A stretch of DNA of 9,877 nucleotides from Sphingomonas sp. CCH10-B3 (lineage in GTDB: Bacteria > Pseudomonadota > Alphaproteobacteria > Sphingomonadales > Sphingomonadaceae): contig NZ_LSIJ01000045.1 in the NCBI RefSeq assembly GCF_001556185.1, positions 1-9,877 of the forward strand. Direction: 5' to 3'. The notes under the pieces were generated by a model that was not told where the DNA came from, ran no database searches, and saw only the letters and a list, made by a program, of their open reading frames with translations. The translations under genes were made by a program, and so were the position numbers. Position 1 is the first letter of the stretch, and the number at the start of each line of letters is the position of its first letter. Below are positions 1 to 7,168 of this stretch, piece by piece.

Positions 1-1154
1 GCGGTACACATCGACACCACCACCCACCTAACCCCCCGCTTCCGCCCCTCGATCAGCGCATGGCCGACCAGCCGTGACCCGGTCATCCCGAACGGGTGGC
101 CGATCGCGATCGCGCCGCCGTTGACGTTGTACTTTTCCGGATCGATGCCGAGCGTGTCGCGGCAGTAGAGGCACTGCGAGGCGAAGGCTTCGTTGAGCTC
201 CCACAGGCCGATGTCCGCGACCGTCAGCCCGGCGCGCGCGAGCAGTTTGGGGATGGCGAAGACCGGACCGATGCCCATTTCGTCGGGCGCGCAGCCTGCC
301 GCCTGGAAACCGCGATAGATGCCAAGGATTTCCTTGCCCTCGGCCTCCGCCGTCGCGCGGTCCATCACGATCTGTGCGCTCGCGCCGTCGGACAGCTGGC
401 TGGCGTTGCCGGCGGTGATGTATTTGCCTTCCTTCACGAACTGGCCGTCCTTCCAGACGGTGCGCAGCCCGCTGATCCCTTCATAGGTCGTGCCGGGGCG
501 GATGCCTTCGTCGTGGGTGACGGTCACCTGCTCGCGCCCCGTCTCCTTGCCTTCCTTGTCGACGATCGCGCGCTCGACAGTGATCGGGGCGATTTCCTCA
601 GCGAAGGCGCCCGCCTCCAGCCCGCGCGCGGCGCGCTGCTGGCTTTCGGCGCCATAGCGGTCCTGCGCCTCGCGGCTGATGCCATAGCGTTCGGCGACGA
701 TCTCGGCGGTTTCGATCATCGGGATATAGGCGGCGGGCTCGTTCGCGATCACCGACTGGTTGATGTAGCGCGGGGCGTTCGCCGCGGTCATGCTCACGCT
801 TTCCATGCCGCCCGCGAGCGCGACGTCGATCTCGTTGCAGATGATCGAGCGCGCGGCGAGCGCAACGGCGGTGAGGCCGGAGCCGCATTTGCGATCGAGC
901 GAGAAAGCGGGGACGCTTTGCGGCAGGTTCGCGGCGAACACCGCCATCCGCCCGGCATTGCCGCCCTGGCTGCCCCATTGGTTGCCGACGCCCCAGAAGA
1001 TTTCGTCGATGCGCGCGGGGTCGATGCCGGCGCGCTCGACCGCGGCGTTCATGACATGCCCGGCGAGCACCGGCGCTTCGGTGACGTTGAACACGCCGCG
1101 CATGGCCTTGCCAATGGGGGTGCGGGCAGTGGCGACGATCGCGGCTTCGCGCAT
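1..1154 (-). CDS. Thiolase (acetyl-CoA C-acyltransferase family), 3' end cut by window edge
   Basis: This enzyme joins two acyl-CoA units or cleaves a 3-ketoacyl-CoA, and acts in the cytoplasm in beta-oxidation or acetoacetyl-CoA formation. The visible 384 residues start at [16 protein letters not shown], preceded by a good Shine-Dalgarno (GAGGAG, about 8 bases before the ATG). All three catalytic residues are present: the nucleophile Cys90 in LDRKCGSG, His353 in [12 protein letters not shown], and Cys383 in SMCT at the very edge of the window. Known thiolases carry the same Cys/His/Cys set at similar positions. Family members are about 390-400 residues, so only some 10-15 C-terminal residues are missing. 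No frameshift is seen. Substrate chain length cannot be read from the sequence. It is transcribed away from the sigma factor gene. A sigma-F-like motif on the minus strand at 1293-1318 points towards it, but that link is inference. Confidence 0.95.
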   Translation of the reverse strand, partial: MREAAIVATARTPIGKAMRGVFNVTEAPVLAGHVMNAAVERAGIDPARIDEIFWGVGNQWGSQGGNAGRMAVFAANLPQSVPAFSLDRKCGSGLTAVALAARSIICNEIDVALAGGMESVSMTAANAPRYINQSVIANEPAAYIPMIETAEIVAERYGISREAQDRYGAESQQRAARGLEAGAFAEEIAPITVERAIVDKEGKETGREQVTVTHDEGIRPGTTYEGISGLRTVWKDGQFVKEGKYITAGNASQLSDGASAQIVMDRATAEAEGKEILGIYRGFQAAGCAPDEMGIGPVFAIPKLLARAGLTVADIGLWELNEAFASQCLYCRDTLGIDPEKYNVNGGAIAIGHPFGMTGSRLVGHALIEGRKRGVRWVVVSMCT

Positions 1155-1221
1155 GGGGGCTCTCCTCGAGTGATTTTGGCACAGAGGCTAGCGAAGCGGA
1201 TCGGGCTTGTCAGGCCCTATA

Positions 1222-1254
1222 CGGGCGGCGGCGTACAGATACGGCCGCCGCCCG
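1222..1254. repeat. GC-rich inverted repeat in divergent intergenic region
   Basis: CGGGCGGCGGC (1222-1232) is perfectly complementary to GCCGCCGCCCG (1244-1254), giving an 11-bp stem with an 11-base loop. It lies 68 bases upstream of the thiolase start and about 130 bases upstream of the sigma factor. No T-run follows on either strand, so it does not look like an intrinsic terminator. It would lie in the leader of any thiolase transcript starting near 1286. Its function is unknown. Confidence 0.55.
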
Positions 1255-1292
1255 GTGACCCGGGAGGCCTGTTGGGCAGGTCACATCCGGTA

Positions 1293-1318
1293 TTCACAGC
1301 GACGCAGCGGTTGGTTAC
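1293..1318 (-). promoter_or_regulatory. Near-match sigma-F-type promoter facing the thiolase
   Basis: On the minus strand, GTAACC (1318-1313) is followed after exactly 16 bases by TGAA (1296-1293). This differs by one base from the GTAACC-N16-CGAA motif found twice on the plus strand nearby. The extended box TTGTAACC is identical in this copy and in the forward copy at 1359-1366, so the two form an 8-bp inverted repeat 38 bases apart. If active, transcription would start near 1286 and run towards the thiolase. This is inference. Confidence 0.4.
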
Positions 1319-1360
1319 AAATGCCCGCGCGCAGGCTAAGCGATCCGATCGAATGCGCTT

Positions 1361-1386
1361 GTAACCTAATCACTGGACCGAACGAA
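1361..1386 (+). promoter_or_regulatory. Predicted autoregulatory sigma-F-type ECF promoter
   Basis: GTAACC (1361-1366), a 16-base spacer and CGAA (1383-1386) match the promoter consensus I recall for Caulobacter sigma-F. The same motif with the same spacing recurs at 2588-2613. Self-activation is typical of ECF sigma genes. The CGAA box touches the first base of the annotated sigma ATG, so the expected transcript start (about 1391-1394) lies inside the annotated gene. See the sigma factor entry. Confidence 0.72.
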
Positions 1387-1940
1387 TGGCTCTATCGGGA
1401 GCGCTGAACAGGGCAAGCGAGGATCAGCTGAAGGGCTGGATGGTGCGTGGCCTCGATGGCGACGCCACCGCCCAGAACCGGCTGCTGACCGCGCTTGCAC
1501 CGATGATGCGCAGCTTCTTCGCGCGGCGATTGCGCGGCGCGGGCGATGATGTCGAGGATCTGGTGCAGGACACGCTGATTGCCATTCACACGCGGCGCGC
1601 AAGCTATGACCGCGACCGGCCCTTCACTGCATGGGCCTATGCGGTCGCGCGCTACAAGATGATCGACCATTTCCGCCGCCAGCGCCAGCATGTGTCGTTC
1701 GAGGGGCTGGAGGAAATCCTGGTCGCCGAAGGCTATCAGGAAGCGGCGTCGGCGAAGATGGATGTCGACGGGCTGCTGGGGGAGATTTCACCCAAACAGG
1801 CCAGCGCGATCCGCCGCACCAAGATCGACGGGCTGAGTGTTGCCGAAGCGGCCGAGGCCGACGGCATCAGCGAAGCCGATGTCAAAGTTTCCGTCCACCG
1901 CGGGCTGAAGGCGCTCGCGGCCCGGCTGAAGGGTAAATGA
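1386..1940 (+). CDS. sigF: ECF RNA polymerase sigma factor, sigma-F type
   Basis: This 184-residue protein directs RNA polymerase to stress promoters. Region 2 spans about residues 26-102 and contains DDVEDLVQDTLIAIHTRR and the -10-binding stretch FTAWAYAVARYKMIDHFRRQ. Region 4 spans about 128-182 and contains the helix-turn-helix GLSVAEAAEADGISEADVK and HRGLKALAARL, which read the -35 box. There is no sigma-70 region 1 or 3, as usual for ECF factors. The stop overlaps the start of the DUF1109 anti-sigma gene (AAATGATG), so the two are translationally coupled, and this pairing defines the sigma-F/NrsF group. The start is uncertain. ATG 1386 keeps the whole first helix but has no clear ribosome site and overlaps the predicted -10 box. 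The next in-frame ATG (1440, residue 19) has AAGGG just upstream but would trim that helix. Confidence 0.93.
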   Translation: MALSGALNRASEDQLKGWMVRGLDGDATAQNRLLTALAPMMRSFFARRLRGAGDDVEDLVQDTLIAIHTRRASYDRDRPFTAWAYAVARYKMIDHFRRQRQHVSFEGLEEILVAEGYQEAASAKMDVDGLLGEISPKQASAIRRTKIDGLSVAEAAEADGISEADVKVSVHRGLKALAARLKGK

Positions 1941-2581
1941 TGCGTACCGAAGACTTGATCCAATCGCTGTCGGCGCAGACGCGGCCGGTTTCGGCGCATG
2001 CGGTGGAGCAGCGGCTTGCGCTGGGGCTGGTCGCGGGCGGCGCGGTGACGCTGGCGCTGGTGGTCACGACGATGGGGCTGCGGCCCGATCTGCCGGGCGC
2101 GATGATGCACATGCGCTTCCTGATGAAGGCGGCGTACACGATCGCGCTCGGCGTGGTCGCGATTCTGGCAGTGGCGCATGTTGCCCGGCCCGAGGCGGCG
2201 CGCGTACGCGGCGCCTGGCTGATCGCGGTGCCGGTGACGCTGCTCGGCGTGCTCGCGGCGATCGAGCTGGCGACGACGCCCAGCGAATATTGGCTGCCGA
2301 TGTGGCTGGGCAGCAGCTGGCGGCAATGTTCGATGCGCGTCGCGGTGCTGTCGCTGCCGATCTTCATCGGCCTGCTCTGGTCGTTCCGACGGCTCGCGCC
2401 GACCAATTTGCGGGCGGCGGGTGCCACTGCCGGGCTGGCGGCGGGCGCGTTCGGCGCGACGCTTTACGGCCTGCATTGCCCGGAGGTTTCGGCAAGCTTC
2501 GTCATCACCTGGTACAGCCTTGGCATTGCCATGCCGACCGCGATCGGGGCGATTTTCGGCCCGCAACTGCTGCGCTGGTAA
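1937..2581 (+). CDS. nrsF: Membrane anti-sigma factor, DUF1109/NrsF family
   Basis: This inner-membrane protein of 214 residues is predicted to hold the upstream ECF sigma factor inactive until stress. A short cytoplasmic N-terminus (TEDLIQSLSAQTRPVSAHAVEQR) is followed by six hydrophobic segments at about 27-47, 62-82, 94-114, 134-150, 158-178 and 186-207, the NrsF topology. Cys131 (SSWRQCS) and Cys181 (LHCPEVS) match the two conserved cysteines that, as I recall, are needed for the Caulobacter protein to respond to chromate and cadmium. Direct metal or thiol sensing here is inference. Two adjacent ATGs (1937 and 1940) both overlap the sigma stop codon, and AAGGG upstream serves either. The gene ends seven bases before the next sigma-F motif. 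Confidence 0.92.
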   Translation: MMRTEDLIQSLSAQTRPVSAHAVEQRLALGLVAGGAVTLALVVTTMGLRPDLPGAMMHMRFLMKAAYTIALGVVAILAVAHVARPEAARVRGAWLIAVPVTLLGVLAAIELATTPSEYWLPMWLGSSWRQCSMRVAVLSLPIFIGLLWSFRRLAPTNLRAAGATAGLAAGAFGATLYGLHCPEVSASFVITWYSLGIAMPTAIGAIFGPQLLRW

Positions 2582-2587
2582 CGGCGT

Positions 2588-2613
2588 GTAACCGGCATCG
2601 AACCCTCCACGAA
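2588..2613 (+). promoter_or_regulatory. Predicted sigma-F-type ECF promoter of the DUF1223 gene
   Basis: GTAACC (2588-2593), 16 bases and CGAA (2610-2613) repeat the motif and spacing of the promoter at the sigma gene, and both copies extend to TGTAACC. It starts seven bases after the anti-sigma stop. A transcript starting near 2620 would have a leader of about 45 bases to the DUF1223 ATG at 2667. The spacer sequences are unrelated, so the match is not explained by a recent duplication. Confidence 0.75.
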
Positions 2614-2666
2614 TAGCAGGGCATAGGGTCGCCCGGTGGCTGCCCGACGATGATGGAGTGATGACA

Positions 2667-3401
2667 ATGCGTGCGCTTCTTGCTGTTTCGACTGCCCTTT
2701 TCCTTGCGGCCTGCTCGGGCGCGACGGCCACGCCGACGCCGTCGGGCAAGAGCGGCGCGGCCGCCCCGACCGCGCTTGCCGGCGACCCGGCGCACCCGGT
2801 CGTCGTCGAACTCTATCAGAGCCAGGGCTGCTCGAGCTGCCCGCCCGCTGACAAGGTGGTCAACAAGCTAGCCGACCGCGCCGATGTGATCCCGCTGTCG
2901 TTCGCGGTGACCTATTGGGACGATCTCGGCTGGAAGGATATTTTCGGCAGCCCGGCCTATACCGCGCGCCAGTGGGATTATGCCCGCGCCGCCGGCCGCG
3001 CTCAGGTCGCGACGCCGCAGGTGATCGTCAACGGCCGTGACGCCGTGCTCGGCAGCCGCGAAGGCGAGCTGAACGCCGCGATTGCCCGCAACGTCGTCAA
3101 GACCGGCCCGGCGATCACGGCCGCGAACGGCAAGGTGACGGTTGGCGCCGGTCAGGCGACCAATGCGACCGTGTGGGTGGTCCGTTACGATCCGCGCACG
3201 ATCGAGGTGGCGATCAAAGCGGGCGAAAATGGCGGCGCGACCATTCCGCACCGCAACATCGTCAAGCAGCTCGTCAATGTCGGCAGCTGGTCGGGCAAGT
3301 CGGCAAGCTACACGCTGCCTGCGGCACCGGCTGGCCTGAAGACCGCGATCCTCGTCCAGAACGGCAAGGGCGGCCCGATCCTGTCGGCGGCGAAAATCTA
3401 A
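2667..3401 (+). CDS. DUF1223 lipoprotein with thioredoxin-like CxxC site
   Basis: This 244-residue protein is predicted to be exported and lipid-anchored. The N-terminus MRALLAVSTALFLAAC is a lipoprotein signal with lipobox LAAC, making Cys16 the anchor. A low-complexity Ala/Pro/Thr/Gly linker (17-42) leads into a DUF1223 domain opening with VVVELYQSQGCSSCPPADK. Cys55 and Cys58 form a CxxC redox or metal site in a thioredoxin-like setting, and ATPQVIVNGRD (about 113-123) resembles the cis-Pro segment of thioredoxin folds. Start 2667 was chosen because GGAG (2655-2658) lies eight bases upstream. Earlier in-frame GTG 2658 and ATG 2661 are too close to it. The gene sits under its own sigma-F-type promoter, so a role in envelope thiol or metal stress is likely but inferred. 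The biochemical function of the family is not known to me. Confidence 0.88.
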   Translation: MRALLAVSTALFLAACSGATATPTPSGKSGAAAPTALAGDPAHPVVVELYQSQGCSSCPPADKVVNKLADRADVIPLSFAVTYWDDLGWKDIFGSPAYTARQWDYARAAGRAQVATPQVIVNGRDAVLGSREGELNAAIARNVVKTGPAITAANGKVTVGAGQATNATVWVVRYDPRTIEVAIKAGENGGATIPHRNIVKQLVNVGSWSGKSASYTLPAAPAGLKTAILVQNGKGGPILSAAKI

Positions 3402-3415
3402 CTCCCTCCCGCCTA

Positions 3416-3452
3416 CCTGCGCGTCCGTTTCCCCCTTTTTCGGGCGCGCAGG
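3416..3452. repeat. Inverted repeat after the DUF1223 gene, possible transcription end
   Basis: CCTGCGCGTCCG (3416-3427) pairs with CGGGCGCGCAGG (3441-3452) as a 12-bp stem with one G-U pair. The loop is TTTCCCCCTTTTT. It lies 14 bases after the DUF1223 stop, between convergent genes. No T-run follows the stem on either strand, so a classical intrinsic terminator is not supported, although the position suits an end-of-transcript hairpin. Confidence 0.4.
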
Positions 3453-3465
3453 ACCTGCGGTGTTC

Positions 3466-3532
3466 CGTCATTGCGAGCGCAGCGAAGCAATCCGGTCCGG
3501 GACTGGATTGCTTCGCTGCGCTCGCAATGACG
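3466..3532. repeat. Long perfect palindrome (REP-like element)
   Basis: Two 28-base arms (3466-3493 and 3505-3532) are perfect reverse complements around an 11-base spacer (GGTCCGGGACT). The arms are built on CATTGCGAGCGC and GAAGCAATCC. Sequences of this kind are widespread dispersed intergenic repeats in alphaproteobacterial genomes, from general knowledge. It lies between the convergent DUF1223 and helicase genes, where it could act as a bidirectional transcription end or as a transposable palindromic unit. No terminal transposase is present. Confidence 0.85.
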
Positions 3533-3555
3533 ATTTCTGCTGTAAGAGGCGGAAG

Positions 3556-5256
<1,701 letters not shown>

Positions 5257-5523
5257 CGGCATCCAATAGGGAAGAACAGCCGCAAATGTCGGCACGGCCG
5301 ATCCGGAAAAAACTGCACGCCGAATGAGCACCGGCGCCGTTGCGCCTTTTACGCGGTTACGTCAAGTTTCGCCGGGTTGAGGAGCCCTGCTTGCCGGTTT
5401 TGAGCGGAGCGCGTGCGTTATTGGCTGGGGCCAACCGGGGCTCCTCCCGACCAACGCGCATCGTTCCCATAGCGTCCGTATCGTTTAGCCGAAACTGCCG
5501 ACCGAAACATTGCTTGTCCAGTC
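5257..5523 (-). other. Intergenic leader region of the helicase with inverted repeats
   Basis: These 267 bases hold no convincing gene. GAGGAGCCC (5379-5387) is the exact complement of GGGCTCCTC (5438-5446), a 9-bp pairing 50 bases apart, and TTGGC-TGGG-GCCAA (5421-5434) forms a small hairpin inside it. On the minus strand there is a CTTGAC box (5366-5361) without a convincing -10, and a run of six T (5311-5306) about 50 bases before the helicase start. A structured helicase leader is possible, since long leaders are known for cold-induced DEAD-box helicases. No RNA family was recognised. Confidence 0.35.
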
Positions 5524-6312
5524 TCAGCGCCCCTGAAACTGCGCCGGGCGGCGCTCGATGAACGACCGTATGCCCTCCGCTGCGTCGGCGCTGGTCATTA
5601 CGCGTTCGCGCACCATTGCGACCGCGGCGATTGCTGCCTGCTCGCCTGCTTCGATGAACTTGCGGCCAGCCTCTTTGGTGACCTGAATGCCGAGCGGGGC
5701 GTTGGCGGCGATGATCCGGGCGATTTCCATCGCGCGGTCGGTCTGGGTGCCGGCGGGCACGACTTCCTGAACCAAGCCGATCCGGCGCGCCTCGGCCGCG
5801 CCGAATTCGTCGCACATGAACAGATGGTACATGGCGTTCCCCCAGCCGGCGCGGGTGATGTAGCGGAAATGCGCACCGCCGAGCGGGGCAATGCCGCGCT
5901 TTGATTCCATCTGGCAAAAGCGGCTGTCGTCAGCGGCAATGACAATGTCGCCCGCCAGCGCCAGTTCGATCCCGATCGTGAAGCAGATGCCCTGCACCGC
6001 GGTCACGATCGGCTTGCGCGCTTGGCTGAGCAATCCGAACGGATCGACATTGCCGGGCGGGATCGGCTTGGCGGTCGCACCGGGGCCGAAGAATTTGGGC
6101 ATGTCGAGCCCGGCGGTGAAATGGTCGCCCGCCGCGCACAGCACGCCGACCCAAAGATCTTCGTCCCGGTCGAGCATCGTCAGCGCGTCGCTTAGTTGCG
6201 CCATCATCTCGGGGACAAAGGCGTTCTTCTTGGCCGGATTGTCGATCGTGATCTTGAGGATGTGGTCGATCCGTTCGTGCGTCACGCGCGGCTGGGCATC
6301 GGCGTCGGTCAT
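5524..6312 (-). CDS. Enoyl-CoA hydratase/isomerase (crotonase) family protein
   Basis: This cytoplasmic enzyme of 262 residues is predicted to act on an acyl-CoA, typically hydrating a 2-enoyl-CoA in fatty-acid or aromatic breakdown. The crotonase fold is clear: IDNPAKKNAF near the N-terminus, oxyanion-hole loop GDHFTAGLD (62-70), and the second oxyanion segment GICFTIGIELALAGD (108-122). Glu116 (GIEL) and Glu136 (FCQMESKRG) keep the 20-residue spacing of the two catalytic glutamates of rat enoyl-CoA hydratase (144 and 164), so hydratase chemistry is plausible. Start ATG 6312 has AAGGAGAG seven bases upstream. The frame extends to 6336, but that addition has no such site. It is divergent from a TetR gene with operator-like dyads between them, which suggests local repression released by an acyl-CoA or related ligand. 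The exact substrate is unknown. Confidence 0.93.
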   Translation of the reverse strand: MTDADAQPRVTHERIDHILKITIDNPAKKNAFVPEMMAQLSDALTMLDRDEDLWVGVLCAAGDHFTAGLDMPKFFGPGATAKPIPPGNVDPFGLLSQARKPIVTAVQGICFTIGIELALAGDIVIAADDSRFCQMESKRGIAPLGGAHFRYITRAGWGNAMYHLFMCDEFGAAEARRIGLVQEVVPAGTQTDRAMEIARIIAANAPLGIQVTKEAGRKFIEAGEQAAIAAVAMVRERVMTSADAAEGIRSFIERRPAQFQGR

Positions 6313-6359
6313 GGCGGCTCTCCTTGGCGCCCCCAAGCTTGCGGTGTGCAGGGGGTCGT

Positions 6360-6373
6360 GTCATCTGGATGAC
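6360..6373. promoter_or_regulatory. Perfect dyad GTCATC-TG-GATGAC, candidate operator
   Basis: GTCATC (6360-6365) and GATGAC (6368-6373) are perfect reverse complements around TG. The site lies between the divergent crotonase (ATG 6312) and TetR (ATG 6443) genes, on the crotonase side. The CATC/GATG core also recurs in the larger dyad at 6384-6411. Binding by the adjacent TetR protein is inferred from position. Confidence 0.45.
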
Positions 6374-6383
6374 GATAGTCATT

Positions 6384-6411
6384 CATCAGCATGATATGCA
6401 TCATGTTGATG
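6384..6411. promoter_or_regulatory. 28-bp dyad, probable TetR operator
   Basis: CATCAGCATGAT, spacer ATGC, then ATCATGTTGATG: two 12-base arms with one mismatch. The region is conspicuously AT-rich against the surrounding GC-rich DNA, as expected of a promoter/operator. The size and symmetry suit a TetR dimer or dimer pair, and the site is 32 bases from the TetR start and 72 from the crotonase start. It probably controls both genes. Confidence 0.6.
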
Positions 6412-6442
6412 GTCAAGTAGTATTCTGGAGCGACCGCTACAC

Positions 6443-7018
6443 ATGGGACATTCACGGGCGCAAAAGGCCGAGAATCGCGAGCGCATTCTCGCACTGGCGG
6501 CGGCGCAAATCCGTGCGCACGGCATCGACTCGCTGGCGGTCGCGCCGCTGATGGAAGCGGCGGGACTGACGCACGGCGGCTTCTACGGCCATTTTGCATC
6601 GCGTGAGGCGCTGATTGCCGCAGCCGTCGATCGCGCGCTCGACGATGGCGCCGCGGGTGCCGCGCGTGCAAAGGGCAAAAGCTTGAGCGAAATCGCGCGC
6701 GGTTATCTCAGTCGCCGTCACCGCGACGCGCCCGAAGCCGGCTGCGCGATTGCTGCCATCGGCAGCGAAACTGCCCGCGCTGACGATGCAAGCCGGGCGT
6801 CGATGGCGCGCCATATCGACGCTTTCATGGCCGGCGTCCGGCCGTTCGTGACCGATGACGATCGGGCCGCACTTACGGTCAGCGCGCTGGTCGGCGCGCT
6901 CATCATCGCGCGGGTTAACCCGGATCGGTCAGCCTCGGACGCAATGATGAAATCCGTCCAGCGGGCCATCGCGACGCTCGATACGCCGACGGCCGAAGGT
7001 GTCGCCAGCACCATTTAG
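6443..7018 (+). CDS. TetR/AcrR-family transcriptional regulator
   Basis: This 191-residue DNA-binding repressor is probably dimeric. The N-terminal TetR domain spans about residues 10-58: NRERILALAAAQIRAHGID, then the helix-turn-helix LAVAPLMEAAGLTHGGFYGHF followed by ASREAL. The C-terminal half (about 75-190) is the ligand-binding and dimerisation part, including GCAIAAIGSETARADDASR, and its ligand cannot be inferred. Start ATG 6443 is supported by the typical MGHSRAQKAENRERIL opening. A GGAG (6427-6430) lies a rather long 12 bases upstream. It is divergent from the enoyl-CoA hydratase gene, and the dyads at 6360-6373 and 6384-6411 suggest control of both itself and the hydratase. The minus-strand tmRNA converges on its 3' end. 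Confidence 0.93.
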   Translation: MGHSRAQKAENRERILALAAAQIRAHGIDSLAVAPLMEAAGLTHGGFYGHFASREALIAAAVDRALDDGAAGAARAKGKSLSEIARGYLSRRHRDAPEAGCAIAAIGSETARADDASRASMARHIDAFMAGVRPFVTDDDRAALTVSALVGALIIARVNPDRSASDAMMKSVQRAIATLDTPTAEGVASTI

Positions 7019-7028
7019 CAAGTGGGGA

Positions 7029-7084
7029 GCTTCTGTTGCTCGGTGCTCCCCGTACCGCCGGAATCCGCTTCTGTTGCCCGGTGC
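7029..7084. repeat. Direct repeat with hairpins at the tmRNA 3' end
   Basis: GCTTCTGTTGCTCGGTGC (7029-7046) and GCTTCTGTTGCCCGGTGC (7067-7084) match at 17 of 18 bases, 38 bases apart. On the minus strand each copy carries the loop GCAACAGAAGC. One lies inside a perfect 7-bp stem, GGGGAGC/GCTCCCC (7051-7045 with 7030-7024). The other can form an H-type pseudoknot, CCGC with GCGG plus CCGG with CCGG. Tandem look-alike pseudoknots are a known tmRNA feature. Alternatively, the 7024-7051 hairpin ends the TetR and tmRNA transcripts. Confidence 0.6.
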
Positions 7085-7132
7085 GGTCCAACCGCGCTTT
7101 TGTCTGACTAACCTAGACCGTTAGGTCTTGGG

Positions 7133-7168
7133 TTAGGCCGCAATCGCGAGCGCCTCGTTATCGTTGGC
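7133..7168 (-). other. tmRNA tag reading frame, ANDNEALAIAA
   Basis: From a GCC resume codon preceded by CAAGT, the frame reads A-N-D-N-E-A-L-A-I-A-A followed by TAA. The hydrophobic -AIAA end and the AND(N/D) beginning are standard for tmRNA tags recognised by ClpXP and other proteases. With the untemplated alanine carried by the tmRNA, the full added tag would be A plus these eleven residues. Confidence 0.93.

Noticed and set aside
96..1364. 422-residue open frame on the plus strand antisense to the thiolase
   Set aside because: High-GC shadow frame. The minus strand carries an intact thiolase with all catalytic residues, and the plus-strand product has no recognisable domain.
1736..2749. 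337-residue open frame on the minus strand
   Set aside because: Arg/His-rich composition typical of shadow frames, antisense to the sigma factor, anti-sigma and lipoprotein genes.
3416..3452. Intrinsic terminator for the DUF1223 gene
   Set aside because: The stem is good but there is no T-run after it on either strand; the only T-run is in the loop. Kept only as an inverted repeat.
3466..3532. CRISPR repeat or insertion-sequence end
   Set aside because: A single palindrome with no second copy in the window, no spacers, no transposase and no target duplication seen.
5335..5360. GTAACC on the minus strand (5360-5355) as a third sigma-F promoter upstream of the helicase
   Set aside because: The base quartet 16 positions downstream is GGCG, not CGAA, so only the -35-like half is present.
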